Shown: positions 52,811-63,660, counted from the stretch's first letter. The stretch is 64,000 bases of DNA from Psococerastis gibbosa (GCA_963971405.1 OZ020489.1:35683047-35747046); one strand, 5' to 3'. Notes: generated from the sequence alone by a model not told the origin. Made by a program: numbers and translations.

Positions 52811-53094
52811 TAATATGTAGGTATGGTTCTTGTAAATAATTGAGAGCTAAAATTTCACGTAAAATAGATACCATGAAAAAAATACAAAACAAAAGTTAAT
52901 AGCCTAATACCCTATTATACAATATGATGCATAACGTAGTCTTCTACAACTTAAATGAAAACTTTAAACACTTGCTCAGTTAATTAAATAAAATATAAGA
53001 AGTGTTATATTTCGGGCAGCCAATTTCCTAATGAAACGTACACTCTTAAGATAAAAAATAATCGCCATAATAGACCCGCAGGTAAAATTTAAAA

Positions 53095-53180
53095 TTTACT
53101 GTTGAGTTTTGAACCTCGGCCTTCTGGCTCATAGTCGAGTTCGCTGCCAACTAGACTATACGCCGGAGCCCTGAATCACT
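53095..53180 (-). mobile_element. tRNA-like sequence, probable SINE head
   Basis: The - strand reads GGGCTCCGGCGTATAGTCTA, GTTGGCAGCGAACTCGACTA, then GCCGAGGTTCAAAACTC. It has A and B box forms but no closing acceptor stem. Confidence 0.5.
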
Positions 53181-53317
53181 GCTGACGGCGGAAGAGCCCA
53201 ATTATGCAGCAAAAGAGCGGGCTCTGACGATTGTCACTTCCCACATTTGTAACCAGCAGAACCAACTCGGTCAGTCCCACAACCAGATGGCTTTAAAGGG
53301 AGGCTAATTTTTAACGG

Positions 53318-54352
53318 ACATGATAACATTCAATTTGGGCGGCCATTAGTATCTGTCTTTCCCTAACATGAAGTGAATGGGCTTAGATTAGAGGGCATCC
53401 TTGGCTTCATTTTAGGGATAGAGTTCTATGTGGGAGAGATGGGACATTTGCTCACGCCAAAAGTATTTTTTTTGTGATTTCTGGTGGGACCTACCATGTC
53501 TTTCCCCAACATGAAGTGAATCGGCTTAGATTAGAGGGCATCCTTGGCTTCTTTTTAGGGATAGAGTTCTATGTGGGAGAGATGGGACATTCCCTCCCGC
53601 TAAAAGTATTTTTTTTAATTTCTGATGGAACCTACCATGTCGTCTTTCAATTTAAGCAGCCATTAGTATCTGTCATTCCCCAACATGAAGTGAATAGGCT
53701 TAGATTAGAGGGCATCATTGGCTTCTTTTTAGGGATAAAGTTCTATGTGAGAGAGATGGGACATTCCCTCCCGCCAAAATATTTTTTTTTTAATTTCTGA
53801 TGGAACCTACCATGTCGTCTTTCAATTTCAGCAGCCATTAGTATCTGTCTTTCCCCAACAAGAAGTGAATGGGCTTAGATTAGAGGGCATCCTTGGCTTC
53901 TTTTTAGGGATAGAGTTCTATGTGGGAGAGATGGGACATTCGCTCACGCCAAAAGTATTTTTTTTTTTTAATTCCTAATGGAACCTACCATGTAGTCTTT
54001 CAATTTCAGCAGCCATTAGTATCTGTCTTTCCCCAACAAGAAGTGAATTGGTTTAGATTAGAGGGCATCCTTGGCTTCTTTTTAGGGGTAGAGTTCTATG
54101 TGGGAGAGATGGGACATTCGCTCACGCCAAAAGTATTTTTTTTTAATTTCTGTTGGAACCTACCATGTAGTCTTTCAATTTCAGCAGCCGTTAGTACCTG
54201 TCTTTCCCCAACATGAAGTGAATGGGCTTAGATTAGAAGGCATCCTTGGCTTCTTTTTAGGGATAGAGTTCTATTTCGGAGAGATGGGACAGTCGCTCCC
54301 GCCTATAGTTTTTTTAATTTTTTTAATTTTTTTTTAATTTCTGGTAGGCCTT
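53318..54352. repeat. Tandem array of about 175-bp units, six units
   Basis: AAGTGAA starts at 53371, 53514, 53688, 53863, 54041 and 54216. The first spacing (143) is short because part of the unit is deleted. Each unit has CTACCATGT, TTTCAATTT[C/A]AGCAGCC, GCTTAGATTAGAGGGCATC and GAGATGGGACA. The unit is near a multiple of three, which produces long spurious ORFs (53474-53800, 53920-54216). A reversed piece of the unit follows at 54380-54435. Confidence 0.92.
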
Positions 54353-54379
54353 CTTCGGGACGGTGAAAGAAATGTGGGA

Positions 54380-54435
54380 CCCACCAGAATTAAAAAAAAT
54401 ATATATATTTTGTGAGTGTCCCATCTCTCCTATTC
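54380..54435 (-). repeat. Inverted piece of the 175-bp array unit
   Basis: GTGGGACCCACCAGAATTAA and GTGTCCCATCTCTCC are the reverse complements of the array words TTAATTTCTGGTGGGAC and GGAGAGATGGGACAC. Confidence 0.7.
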
Positions 54436-54444
54436 AATTGAACT

Positions 54445-54555
54445 TTTAATAAATAAATAAATAAATATCGACTTTTTTTGTTCTATTACTAAGCCAATCT
54501 AGCGGAGTTAGGGCTATAAGCCCTCTCTTACACTCAACTAGGAAAGCCTGGACTT
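54445..54555 (-). mobile_element. Family A SINE, 3' portion
   Basis: AATAAATAAATAAATATCGAC, TTTGTTCTATTACTAAGCCA and CCTCTCTTACACTCAACTAG match the 3' half of the family, including the tail. The head is missing. Confidence 0.72.
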
Positions 54556-56180
54556 TTGTTGGGAAGACTGGGTGAGATGAAAAGTGGAATAACTCTTGGT
54601 TGGATTTTTCCTCTATTTTATTATATGATATTTTTTAGTATGATAATTATATGATTATGGAATAGAGTACACTTTTTTAAGGGACAAAGAGATAAAGTCA
54701 TTTAAATTAAGAGAAAGACTTTATTATTATTATTATATTTATTATTATTAATTATTTATTAAACGAAGTACTTAAACTAAAGATATTATTAAATGAACGA
54801 GCCAAAGTCAGTGGGAATAATAATAACAACAGCCCAATAATAATGATATTGTATAACAAATAAAAATAAAATCAATGAATAAATAATTAAAAATTACATA
54901 ATAATGCCTTATTTTTGTAGCACTGTATAAGTCCCTTGCCCCAATCACGCGCCTGCTTGGGGATGCGAACAGTATTATATAAATCATGTACAGTACGTAA
55001 TTGCATTGGAATTTGTAATGGTAAACATTAGTAAATGTATTATATATTGTATTGTTTAATATATGCTCCTTGTCCAGGGAATACTGGGCGAGAAAAAGAG
55101 GGAGAAAATTATTAATAATTAATTATTAATTAATAATTTATTTAATTTATTTATCTATCTCATTTTTTTAATTTTTAGCTACAGGGTCGGTCCCGCCCCT
55201 TCTAAACTGGACCCCTGACCTGGCCAGTCAAAGATCTATGACTTTTTAGATTCCTAGAATTATGAAACTATTTAATGAAAGACTCATTGAAATAAGCCGA
55301 CGCTAAACAAGGGCCTAACTGCTAAATAGAAAGGCGTAAAATATATGGAAGTAAAAAAATGATGCCCCTCAATAGAACGAATGCCAGCTGCAACGGCAAG
55401 ACTGACTATAAATTCTTAGTTGAATCCTTTTTCTAATAAAAGCAATGAATATAACGCTTTACATACGTATATATCGTTTCTTAAGCCATAAATCAAAAAC
55501 TCCCGTCTCAAGGCTACAAAGGCGGACTATATCCATTTTATATACCATTCCTTCATTTATACCTTGCTTTTTACAAATTCTATAAAAAAAATCCAAATGA
55601 AAAATTATTATACGAACATTTCTTTAGGTTGAAAATACGATTTGAATGTTTTTAATTTACCTTCAGGGGCTACCATAATTTTCAAGCTTTTGATAAATGA
55701 CAACGTATGGTTGGTACAACCTACATTTTTTGAACGCATTGTGGTTCGGTAGGTACTAAATTGGAAAAAATGGATGGCTTCATGCCTATGTATAAATGTC
55801 AATTTAAATAATATTTCTGCTTAGCCGTATTATTAAACTGGGGTTTTCTTTTTTTGTAATTATATATGGAGGTGGAGACTTTTAAACTTTAATGCAAATT
55901 TACGGGAGTTTGGGGGGTTTTAACTTTGTTAGTGCTTGCAATCTTTGTGTGGGTTGGCGATCTACTAGTATATATAAATTATTCTTAAACCTTTATACTC
56001 TTGTCTGCATTTGGACCCAATTTCTCCTAAACTTTGTCCAACAATTTCACGCCTATTAAACGGATGAAAATGCCTAGTACAATAAAGAAACTATCATTAT
56101 TACGATTAAATCTTGTGCACATATAATAGTCTCCTCAGTAACTTTGTAAAACTTGTCGTCGGAAACATTTACTTCGAAAA
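54556..56180. other. AT-rich intronic sequence, no recognisable feature
   Basis: Long A/T-rich low-complexity stretches (ATTATTATT near 54722, AATTAATAATT near 55110). No gene or repeat copy recognised. Confidence 0.4.
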
Positions 56181-56303
56181 GTTTTACGTTATAAAAACAC
56201 AACCGGTTTCGGCTCCAGCCATCGTCAAGTGTAAGAAAACAGTACCGTTTAATTTTTACTGTTTTCTTTCTCTGTTTTTTTATTACAGCCTATAACGTAA
56301 AAC
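56181..56303. mobile_element. Small candidate MITE, GTTTTACGTTATA ends
   Basis: A perfect 13-bp inverted repeat (GTTTTACGTTATA/TATAACGTAAAAC) borders 123 bp. The interior is CACAACCGGTTTCGGCTCCA and an inverted AAAACAGTA…TACTGTTTT. No target duplication is clear. Confidence 0.6.
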
Positions 56304-58515
56304 ATTAAAAAGTAATTTTTCACAATGAGTAGAAATATTGTCGCATGCCTTTACGGAAATACACAGTAAACAGAATAATTGAGAAAATTGTTATTTCACA
56401 GTCTAAATGATCTAAGGGTCAAAATAAAATATATAAGAAGTGATAAGAGGTATAGTTCACGCAAAATGAGAAAAGTATGGATTTGGAATGTCTTGGTACT
56501 GTGCGACACTGTAAAAATTTCGCTTGCACCATATTGTTGTATTGCCTTGCTTCCAATGCATTTTCCCTATACAGATATACCTATATATGTATGTTTTATA
56601 CCTATTCTGTACAATTTGAAATACCACGGAAAATTACGAGTTAAGTTTGGCGACTCAGACATAAAATTCATTAGCCAAAAGATTCTCTCAAAATATTTCG
56701 CATATATAAACAAGTTTCCTAGTTTCTTCGCACATCCTTAATGTCTTCTTCTTCTACTACTTCTTCATCATCACCATCTTCATCATCTACATCTTCTTCT
56801 TCTTACCTCTTAGTGCCACATGCGCAGCGTGCAGGAAGGTAGTCACCTCGATTCCGTTTTTTTTTTTTGCATCCTGAATACCCCCATTAGAATTTCCGTT
56901 GTAAACGTGAGTAAAATGTTTTTAATAGACCATGAAAGTGTTTTCTATTTTAATGCCGTTTTTTATTAATGTTGACACGGCGATTAATCGGGTAAGCGCC
57001 TTCAGAAATTCCTTTGTTTTTGTGATTAATCAGCTAGCTGCCCATTGATTAATTAGTTGCCCAGTTGTCACCTACTTCACTTATGACCAATTATTGTTTT
57101 TCTTGTTGACATTTACTTCATCCCGTATTTCTGTTCGCTGAAATCTCAGATTTTTTCCTTGTCCCAGTGAAATAAATTTGTTTTTTTTCTCGTAATAATT
57201 GAATGAGTTCCACTTTGTTATTTTGAGATTAATTGTGAGAAGATTTCATGACTTGCTTTTACTGATGTGAGGGGATGCGAGAAAATTGGCGCGGTTGGAT
57301 TTAGATTTAGTTTTTAGTTCAATCTCTGTGAAATGTCGATGATAAAGTTCTAAATGTGAGAAGTTGAAGAACTCAATCAATTAATCAACAATCAATCAAT
57401 ATCAATATAATCATAAAATATGCAATACATTTGGGATAAAAAAAGCAGGCCGTGGCCCGTGGGCCGCGATGGATCCAGATCAACTGTTTTATAGTTACAA
57501 TAATAGTCAATAATCCAAACAATATTATAGGAAGTAAAAATAAATTAGTAGGGAGCATATTTAATGAAGTATATTTAATTGTAGTTAGGAACTATTTGAG
57601 ATAGATATTCTGAATTGCTATTTAGAAATGTTCATCTACATTCTGATACACAGTTTGGCTACAGGTTTTGAATGTGTGGACGTTTTTTTAGCAGGTTCAT
57701 CGCATGCAAACAATTTAATGAATGTATCCGATTGACCTCACAATAATATGATCGCTTTATACACCTATATACGTAATTGTTTATCCACTGGATTATACCG
57801 GTTCCCATAATAGTGATTAACTTCTTGATAGTCCTGCGTGGTAAATTAAGTCTAGATAAAAAATTAAAAGTGACAGGTTTAGGGTGATCAGGCGTCCCTA
57901 AAGTCTGTGTATGCGTATTGTCATAACCACGCCAGGCAGATTAACACTAGATCTTGCAAACAAATTCCCCAAATCTCAAGAAAAAACCTACTCTCGAAGC
58001 AAATCACCCAACATCGGGTCAAAGGTGACAGCAGTGATATTCAAAAAAATTGACCCCAAACAAATAACTTTTCAACACATCAATTCTCTCTAAAAAAAAA
58101 CAAGGTCAATTGCAAAATACCATTCTCAGTGATAAAAAATTCACAAATAAGATGTTAATGTTCGTCACTAAAAAAAATATAGTTCAAATAGGGGAGGAGG
58201 AACTAGATTAAAGCGCGTGTTAGCTCCGTGAATTCCCATATTAGGGAATCTCACATGATAGAAAGGTTCGTTTAATTTTTTTGCTGTCGCTTGGGACAAA
58301 AACTTGAGTCGGCCTTTGTTTTTTTTGGTCGTAGCAAATCGAGCGTATAACGCTTTTTAACCCGCCATCCCTTTCGGGTTCTTGTGACCCCATTACAAGT
58401 AATCTGAGACGGATAATGCTATAAACAAACGATTTCTCGGCTTCCCTTTCATTCCTCAAAATATTTCCTTTTTCTATTTGGAGTACCTACTTAGTCCAGT
58501 TGGCAGAGAGTTGGG
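56304..58515. other. AT-rich intronic sequence with a (TTC)n-type microsatellite and a family D fragment
   Basis: About 56742-56812 is an irregular TTCTTCTAC/TCATCATC microsatellite. About 57697-57745 (CATGCAAACAATTTAATGAA) matches family D on the - strand. An ORF at 56379-56741 (120 codons) shows no motif that I recognise. Confidence 0.45.
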
Positions 58516-58523
58516 CTATGCTG

Positions 58524-58676
58524 CATGGACGGATACAGGGGGGGGGGGGCCAAATTTTGTAAATCTATTGTAAGTATTAATTTAATACGCTCTGATTTAA
58601 CCCCTATCCTGCATATGTTTTTCCTATTTTGACCCACAACTAACCCCCCCCCCCCATTGGGCTGGATCCGTCCCGG
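58524..58676. mobile_element. hAT-type MITE, CATGGACGG ends
   Basis: A perfect 8-bp duplication CTATGCTG (58516-58523 and 58677-58684) flanks it. G13 and C14 runs sit inside the two ends. It is the same family as 45004-45168. Confidence 0.88.
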
Positions 58677-58815
58677 CTATGCTGTAGGGTCGAGGTTCGA
58701 GACTGAAAATGAAATATTTGAAATGAATATAAATAATTATACATGAAAGATAATGAAGTAAGTATATTTGCCGCCGGACCTAGGTGCCTTGCCTCCTCTT
58801 ATAATTTATTTTTGT

Positions 58816-58990
58816 CGGGACATGTAGAGTAGTGGTATGGTCTCTGACTTTTGCCCGAAAGGTAATTGGTTCGAGTCCCATGCCTCCTGCATTTTATATT
58901 CCTGCTTCCGGGGCAGTGTGTAAGCGACAGCTTAGTAGCCCTAATTCCGCTAGATTGGCTGAATGAAAAGTTAGTATTTATTTATTGTTT
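58816..58990 (+). mobile_element. Family A SINE, diverged copy
   Basis: GGGACATGTAGAGTAGTGGT and B box TTGGTTCGAGTCCCATGCC are followed by a shortened body lacking the GGTCCCGGGCC segment, then CGCTAGATTGGCTGAATG and an ATTTATTTATTG tail. Confidence 0.75.
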
Positions 58991-59056
58991 TTACAAATAG
59001 AGCAGGGTTCATGAATGAGAGAAAGAGTTGTCCATTATGTGATGGAGAGTTGTGGC

Positions 59057-59140
59057 CTTCTTCTGAGGTCACAATCTCAACGATTGGTTGACAGCAACTC
59101 CCTGCATATCATCCGCCAGCTAAATCGGTCCTGCGCAAAA
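59057..59140 (-). pseudogene. LINE 3' tail fragment, same lineage as 10077-10260
   Basis: 'cttcttctgaggtcacaatctcaacgattgg' and CAGCAACTCCCTGCATATCA match the copy near 10.1 kb. Only about 20 codons and a trace of the tail remain. Confidence 0.7.
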
Positions 59141-59246
59141 AAGTCTTACTAAGTTAATTTTAATCAATTAAACTCTTGGATTTCATTATATCAAAAAATA
59201 GAGTACTTACCTAGAAAAGCCTGGAACGGTGAGATGAGTCTTACAT

Positions 59247-59376
59247 CAGCGGCGTAACCAGATTTTTTTTTTGGGGGGGGGTCCAGTTTTCATGCAACAT
59301 CAATACACAAACCTTGCCCACTTGTGGTGTAATGACAGGTTTTCGATGGGGTGGTTTATCCGTGGCTACGCCACTG
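59247..59376. mobile_element. MITE with CAGCGGCGTAACCAG ends
   Basis: CAGCGGCGTAACCAG and CGTGGCTACGCCACTG are imperfect inverted repeats. The flanking 8-mers agree at only 5 positions. A T9G9 run lies inside the left end. Confidence 0.6.
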
Positions 59377-59407
59377 ACTTAAGTCCACAATTTATGACAT
59401 ACCGTAT

Positions 59408-59636
59408 AAATATAAATAAATAAATAAGGACTTTTTATTGTTTCTTATTACTAAGCCAATCCAGCGGAGTTAGCGGGCTATAAAGCCCTCTCTTACACTC
59501 AACTAGGAAGGCCCGGGACCGCCTGCTTTACATGCCCTCCGAAGCATGGCCAGAAAATGTAGCCAGTGTGGGACTCGAACCAACAACCTTTCGGGTGCAA
59601 GTCAAAGTCCGTACCACTACGCTACATGTCCTGATA
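59408..59636 (-). mobile_element. Family A SINE, best full-length copy
   Basis: A 7-bp duplication ACCGTAT (59401-59407 and 59637-59643) flanks it. On the - strand: AGGACATGTAGCGTAGTGGT (A box), TTGGTTCGAGTCCCACACTG (B box), GGCGGTCCCGGGCCTTCCTA, AGAGGGCTTTATAGCCCGCT and a tail of TTATTTATTTATTTA. Confidence 0.9.
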
Positions 59637-59638
59637 AC

Positions 59639-59743
59639 CGTATGTCATAGATTGTGAACATACGTACGTATGTCATAGATTGTGAACATACGTACGTATG
59701 TCATAGATTGTGAACATACGTACGTATGTCACATACGTATGCC
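59639..59743. repeat. Minisatellite, 28-bp unit, just over three copies
   Basis: The unit GTATGTCATAGATTGTGAAC plus ATACGTAC is repeated with no mismatch seen in the first three units. ACGTACGT palindromes lie at each junction. Confidence 0.9.
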
Positions 59744-59807
59744 TTGGTACTGTTTTATGACATAGTGTCCTAAGGTACTTCACACTCTTCAACCTTATGT
59801 GGCCATT

Positions 59808-60060
59808 CCACCGGCGATTTTACTTCAAATTTGATTTTGTGAATTTTGTCATTGACGTTTGTTTTGTTTTAAGGAGACTATTGTGTATATACATGACTTA
59901 TCTATTATAAATTAAGTTATAATAAGTCTCTCCCATATTATAACTTAATTTATAATAGATAAGTTAAGTATCTACAGAAAAGTCCCCTTAAAACAAAACA
60001 AACGTCAATGACAAAATTCACAAAATCAAATATGAAGTAAAATCGCCGGTGGAATAGCCG
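59808..60060. mobile_element. Palindromic MITE, …GGCCATTCCACCGGCGATTT ends
   Basis: The left arm runs CCATTCCACCGGCGATTTTA, CATTGACGTTTGTTTTG, TTTTAAGGAGACT and TCTATTATAAATTAAG. The right arm is its reverse complement, with over 100 bp paired. TTA lies at both borders (59805-59807 and 60061-60063). It is the same family as 15919-16183. Confidence 0.82.
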
Positions 60061-60063
60061 TTA

Positions 60064-61540
60064 GTCAATTTATTTTCTTTATTGATAATCCTGCGTACTT
60101 CAGTTAGAAAGTATAATTAATGTAAGAAAAACATATACAATATAGTTAATTAAGCTCACAATACGCAATAAAACTTGGCTAAAACGGCCAAAATTCGCCT
60201 TTTTTTAACATGCATAATTTTTTTTTATATTGACTAACTATTGTGTGCCTATGAAATTCTCCAGGAAATTTGGAAAAAATAACGACGAAATTGAACAAAT
60301 ACTAGCTACAGAATATACTTGCGTGGTTCCGTATATTCCCAGTTAATCGTTTTTCACCCTCAAGACAGTCAGTAAAATATCAAATATCCCTTTTTTGTTA
60401 GACCGCGGCTCAGACCAAAGATTCCCGACTCTCTGTTTACTCAACCCTCCTTTCGAAGACACAAAAAACACTTTTACCCCTTTTCAGGAATTTCACACGC
60501 CGTTTTTTGGATCCTTTTATTCCCCAAAAAAGGAGAATTCCACTTTGCACCATAACGTTTTTAACCCCTCTTTTTGCATGGATTGTAAAATGATCTAATT
60601 TCCCTAAACAGGCGATATGTTGAGCGTTTAAGAAGGGTGGTTTCACCCTAATTTAGAGCTGATTTTGGGTCGGAGGTTTTGAAGAGTGCCCATTGTCTTC
60701 CCTTTACCGTTTTATAGATCTTTTGAAATGTAGTATGTAACTAACGGATAACAGCTTTTTTTGCAATTTTTTTCAGTAAGAAATAATCATTGAAGCCTTT
60801 GTTATTACATTATATAAAATAGTATATGACTGGCTATATATAGGCTATATGTATATGACAACACTAATCAATCAATAACTAAAGTAATTAAGTTCCCCAA
60901 AATAAATGTTTAAAATTGAATGATTGATATCCTGGCAAAGGCAACTAAATAGAATGTGATATACAATAATAAATATCGTATGTTTATTACGATTACGAAA
61001 AAAAAAAATACAGGTAAGGCTTGATACAGAACTGTTGGTGCTGATGGTTCCGAGGGGCACCTTTAAGCAATCCCGTGATGGGTTCCTCAAAACGTTAGTC
61101 TGATGACGGGGCGGTGTTAACACCGAAAGAGGCGGGGTAAGATCCCGCAGCATTCCGTTCTCGCAATGGTTGCTTGGTAATAAAATTTAGAAACTAAAAT
61201 CAATCAATTAATTAGTCAATCAATTAAGAGCATAACATTCTATGAAGAATCTTGGCCTCGCAGTTACATCGCCATTCGCCTCTTGATGTCACCTTCCTCC
61301 CCAGCTGCGCGCATTGAGTGTCGTATAGGGTCCTCTGTAGGACATCGCCATACCACCTTTTCCTCGGACGCCCTAGTCATCTTCTGCCGTGTGTTGTATG
61401 CTCTCTTCGACGCCTTATAGTATCACTTAACACCTCCAAACACCGCAGCCCAGGAGTGACCAAGGAGTAACTAAAGAGAACGCCACGACCAGTATCCTCC
61501 CTTCTTCCAATAAACTAAAAAATTATTGATTCTGTTTCAG
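60064..61540. other. End of the 17.6 kb intron, no recognisable element
   Basis: AT-rich. About 61010-61160 is GC-richer (GATGACGGGGCGGTGTTAAC) and might be a retroposon piece, but I have no second copy. The exon acceptor lies at 61539-61540. Confidence 0.35.
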
Positions 61541-61749
61541 GGAAAATTTTGGAGAAGTGTGAGTCGATCCGGGGAGCCCGGCACCCATGCAGCCCTCTTT
61601 CGCAACCCCCCACGCCCCCTCACACCCCCCTGTCACCGTTCAACCTCAAGGCCCGCCGCTGTGAGAGTCCTCTTCAGGACGACGAGCCGGAGGCTGAGAG
61701 CTTGGACCAGTTCCGTCTGCGGATAACAGGAGAAACTGCTAGTTCGAGG
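61541..61749 (+). CDS. cas: Castor-like gene, third recognised exon, Ser/Thr-Pro rich
   Basis: The exon starts after TCTGTTTCAG and ends AGG|GTAAGT. Two bases complete a Gly codon from the previous exon and 69 codons follow, so the downstream intron is phase 0. The peptide is rich in SP/TP pairs (CSPLSQPPTPPHTPLSP and a later CESP), which are potential proline-directed phosphorylation sites, followed by an acidic stretch and RLRITGETASSR. It is visibly more GC-rich than the flanking intron, as expected for real coding sequence. It joins in frame to the exon at 43833-43961 across a 17.6 kb intron. No exon is visible between them, but a short one could be missed. The frame is open past the donor site, so the exon could be longer in an unspliced isoform. 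Confidence 0.78.
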
Positions 61750-61921
61750 GTAAGTTTTTATTATATAATTATTACCGTATGTTCTTCCGTTTTAAGAATA
61801 AGTCAGTCTTTATTCAGGTACGCTTATACTAGTAGGTTTAAGTTAGTTCTTTTTTTTTGTTGGTTTTTAGTTGCTGTTGTTGTTGTTGCTATTGTTTGTT
61901 TATTGTAAGAGCATAGCAGTA

Positions 61922-62248
61922 AGGCACTATATACCCGGCTATTGTCATCCGCCATTTTGTATCCTTTAATTCCTATATGGTAAGTATTGTAAGAAATTAA
62001 AAGATTGAAAATAACTAAAACACCTTATAGTATTTTTTTTATTAAACACTTCACTAATTGGTAGAACGTTATTTTTAAATAATTACTAATAAATAACGAT
62101 TAATTTCTAAAAATAAATCGGTTAACATACAATGCTTTGCTTATAGACCATTACATTGTAGTATTTCCATATCCTCTAATTTCGCTTATAGACCAGACTT
62201 AAAATGGATACAACATGGCGGATGACAATACCTGTCTAATATAGAGCC
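61922..62248. mobile_element. MITE with CTATTGTCATCCGCCAT in its ends
   Basis: CTATTGTCATCCGCCATTTT at about 61939 and its reverse complement near 62207-62231 lie within longer diverged arms (CACTATATACCCGG/…TCTAATATAGAG). No ORF and no sure target duplication. It lies 173 bp downstream of the last castor-like exon seen. Confidence 0.68.
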
Positions 62249-62338
62249 CTACATAGCAGGAAATAACCGCACTTCCATGTTTCTTTGCTCTTGTGATGTA
62301 TTTTTTTGTATAGGTGTAACAAACTGTACCTGAACAAT

Positions 62339-62356
62339 AGTATATATATATATATA
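62339..62356. repeat. (TA)n microsatellite
   Basis: An alternating TA run of about nine units. Confidence 0.85.
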
Positions 62357-62448
62357 GCTACAATACATATTATTATTGACTTCGGTCGATCGTATTCAAA
62401 TTTTATACCAGTGGTTTTCTTTACAATGTTTATTCAACGTGAACATAC

Positions 62449-63660
62449 AATAGGGGTATTCACTGTGTTTGGTAGAAAAGGAAATAGAGAATAAATAGCT
62501 CAGTGTGAGGATACCTCCGTCAATCATAGAAATAGACGAACCTAACCTAACTTAACTCCAAAGTTTCTTTGCCTTTGGCTATTAATTTATGAACATCTGC
62601 TGTAGTCCACCTCTTGCAACATGTTTCCTTTTGTTTTGGGTTTTATTAGTTTCTGTCGCAGAGCTCATTTTTTAAATTACCGCTAAATAAAAATAAAAAG
62701 CAAAATTCAAATTCCAAACAACAACAAATATGGCCGTTTTCGATTTCCCAAGTGCAGTTCCCCAACCTACCAGTCGGGCAAAGTGGGAAACGTAGAGATA
62801 CACGTTTCCATGGCATTACTTTTTACGTAGAAAAACGGGAGTTCTATTTTTCGATGTTCCCTCAGTATCCTACTTGAGCCCTCTAGTATCAAAATCGGCA
62901 ATCTCCACTATGACACTTTTTTCAGGAACCGCGAAAAACTGTCATCCGGTAATTTAACTCATTATTTCGACTGTTTTGATTTCAGTTGATGTCGGTTACC
63001 TTTAGTTATAATTGGGAATCACCGAAAATATGAAATATCTCAAATAGCCGAGATATTAGCAAAAAACTAATGGAGATTGCTGATTTTGAAACGAACGTAT
63101 ATGGAGATTGCCGACTTTGAAAAGAACGTGCATGGAAATTGATGGTTTTGTTCCATACTTTGGCATTCCCTATGTAAATTCAAAATAAAGCCAACATTAC
63201 AATAAAAAATAATAAAGATTATTCTTGAAACCAAAAAAATACGGCATAAAACGTGAAAAAAAATTATGCATGTCGCCATTTGCATTTATTGGTCACGTGA
63301 TTACAAAACCGGCCTGTGATTGGTTGCCTCAATGCCTCCATGGAGAATACCGACTTTGAAACCAACATAGTTTTCCTTATGTTAATTTAGACACGAGAAT
63401 TCACATTTTGTCACGGAATAAGTTATCGGCCTTATACAAAATTTCTCTGCTCATTTTGATACCAATGTCATTTTTTATCAACCATTTTTAGTACCAGAAT
63501 GTTGATTTTGACACGGAAAACATTTTTCATCAGATGCGTTTTTCACAAGGAATCCAACCATATGCATAACTTAACTCGAAAACTAAAAAAAGTAGAGTTT
63601 GCTGATTTTGATACTAGAACTTACCCTTAGGGAAAACCAAACCCAGTGAATACCCCTATT
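62449..63660. mobile_element. 1.2-kb non-autonomous element, AATAGGGGTATTCACT ends
   Basis: AATAGGGGTATTCACTGTGT and its inverse (AACCAAACCCAGTGAATACC… to 63660) match at 24 of 25 terminal positions. The interior repeats the words GCTGATTTTGA/GCCGACTTTGAAA several times between about 62880 and 63620. No ORF. The target is ambiguous (TA, or a 3-bp TWA). Confidence 0.75.

Larger units (their letters stand above)
43962..61540 (+). other. 17.6 kb phase-1 intron of the castor-like gene
   Basis: The intron runs from GTATGT to TTTCAG. It carries tandem arrays, LINE 3' ends on both strands, SINEs and MITEs, listed separately. I found no convincing additional exon, but short exons cannot be excluded without transcript data. 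Confidence 0.65.

Noticed and set aside
56379-56741. 120-codon ORF in the intron
   Set aside because: Codon use is that of AT-rich random sequence; no motif, no splice sites in a matching phase and no repeat relationship.
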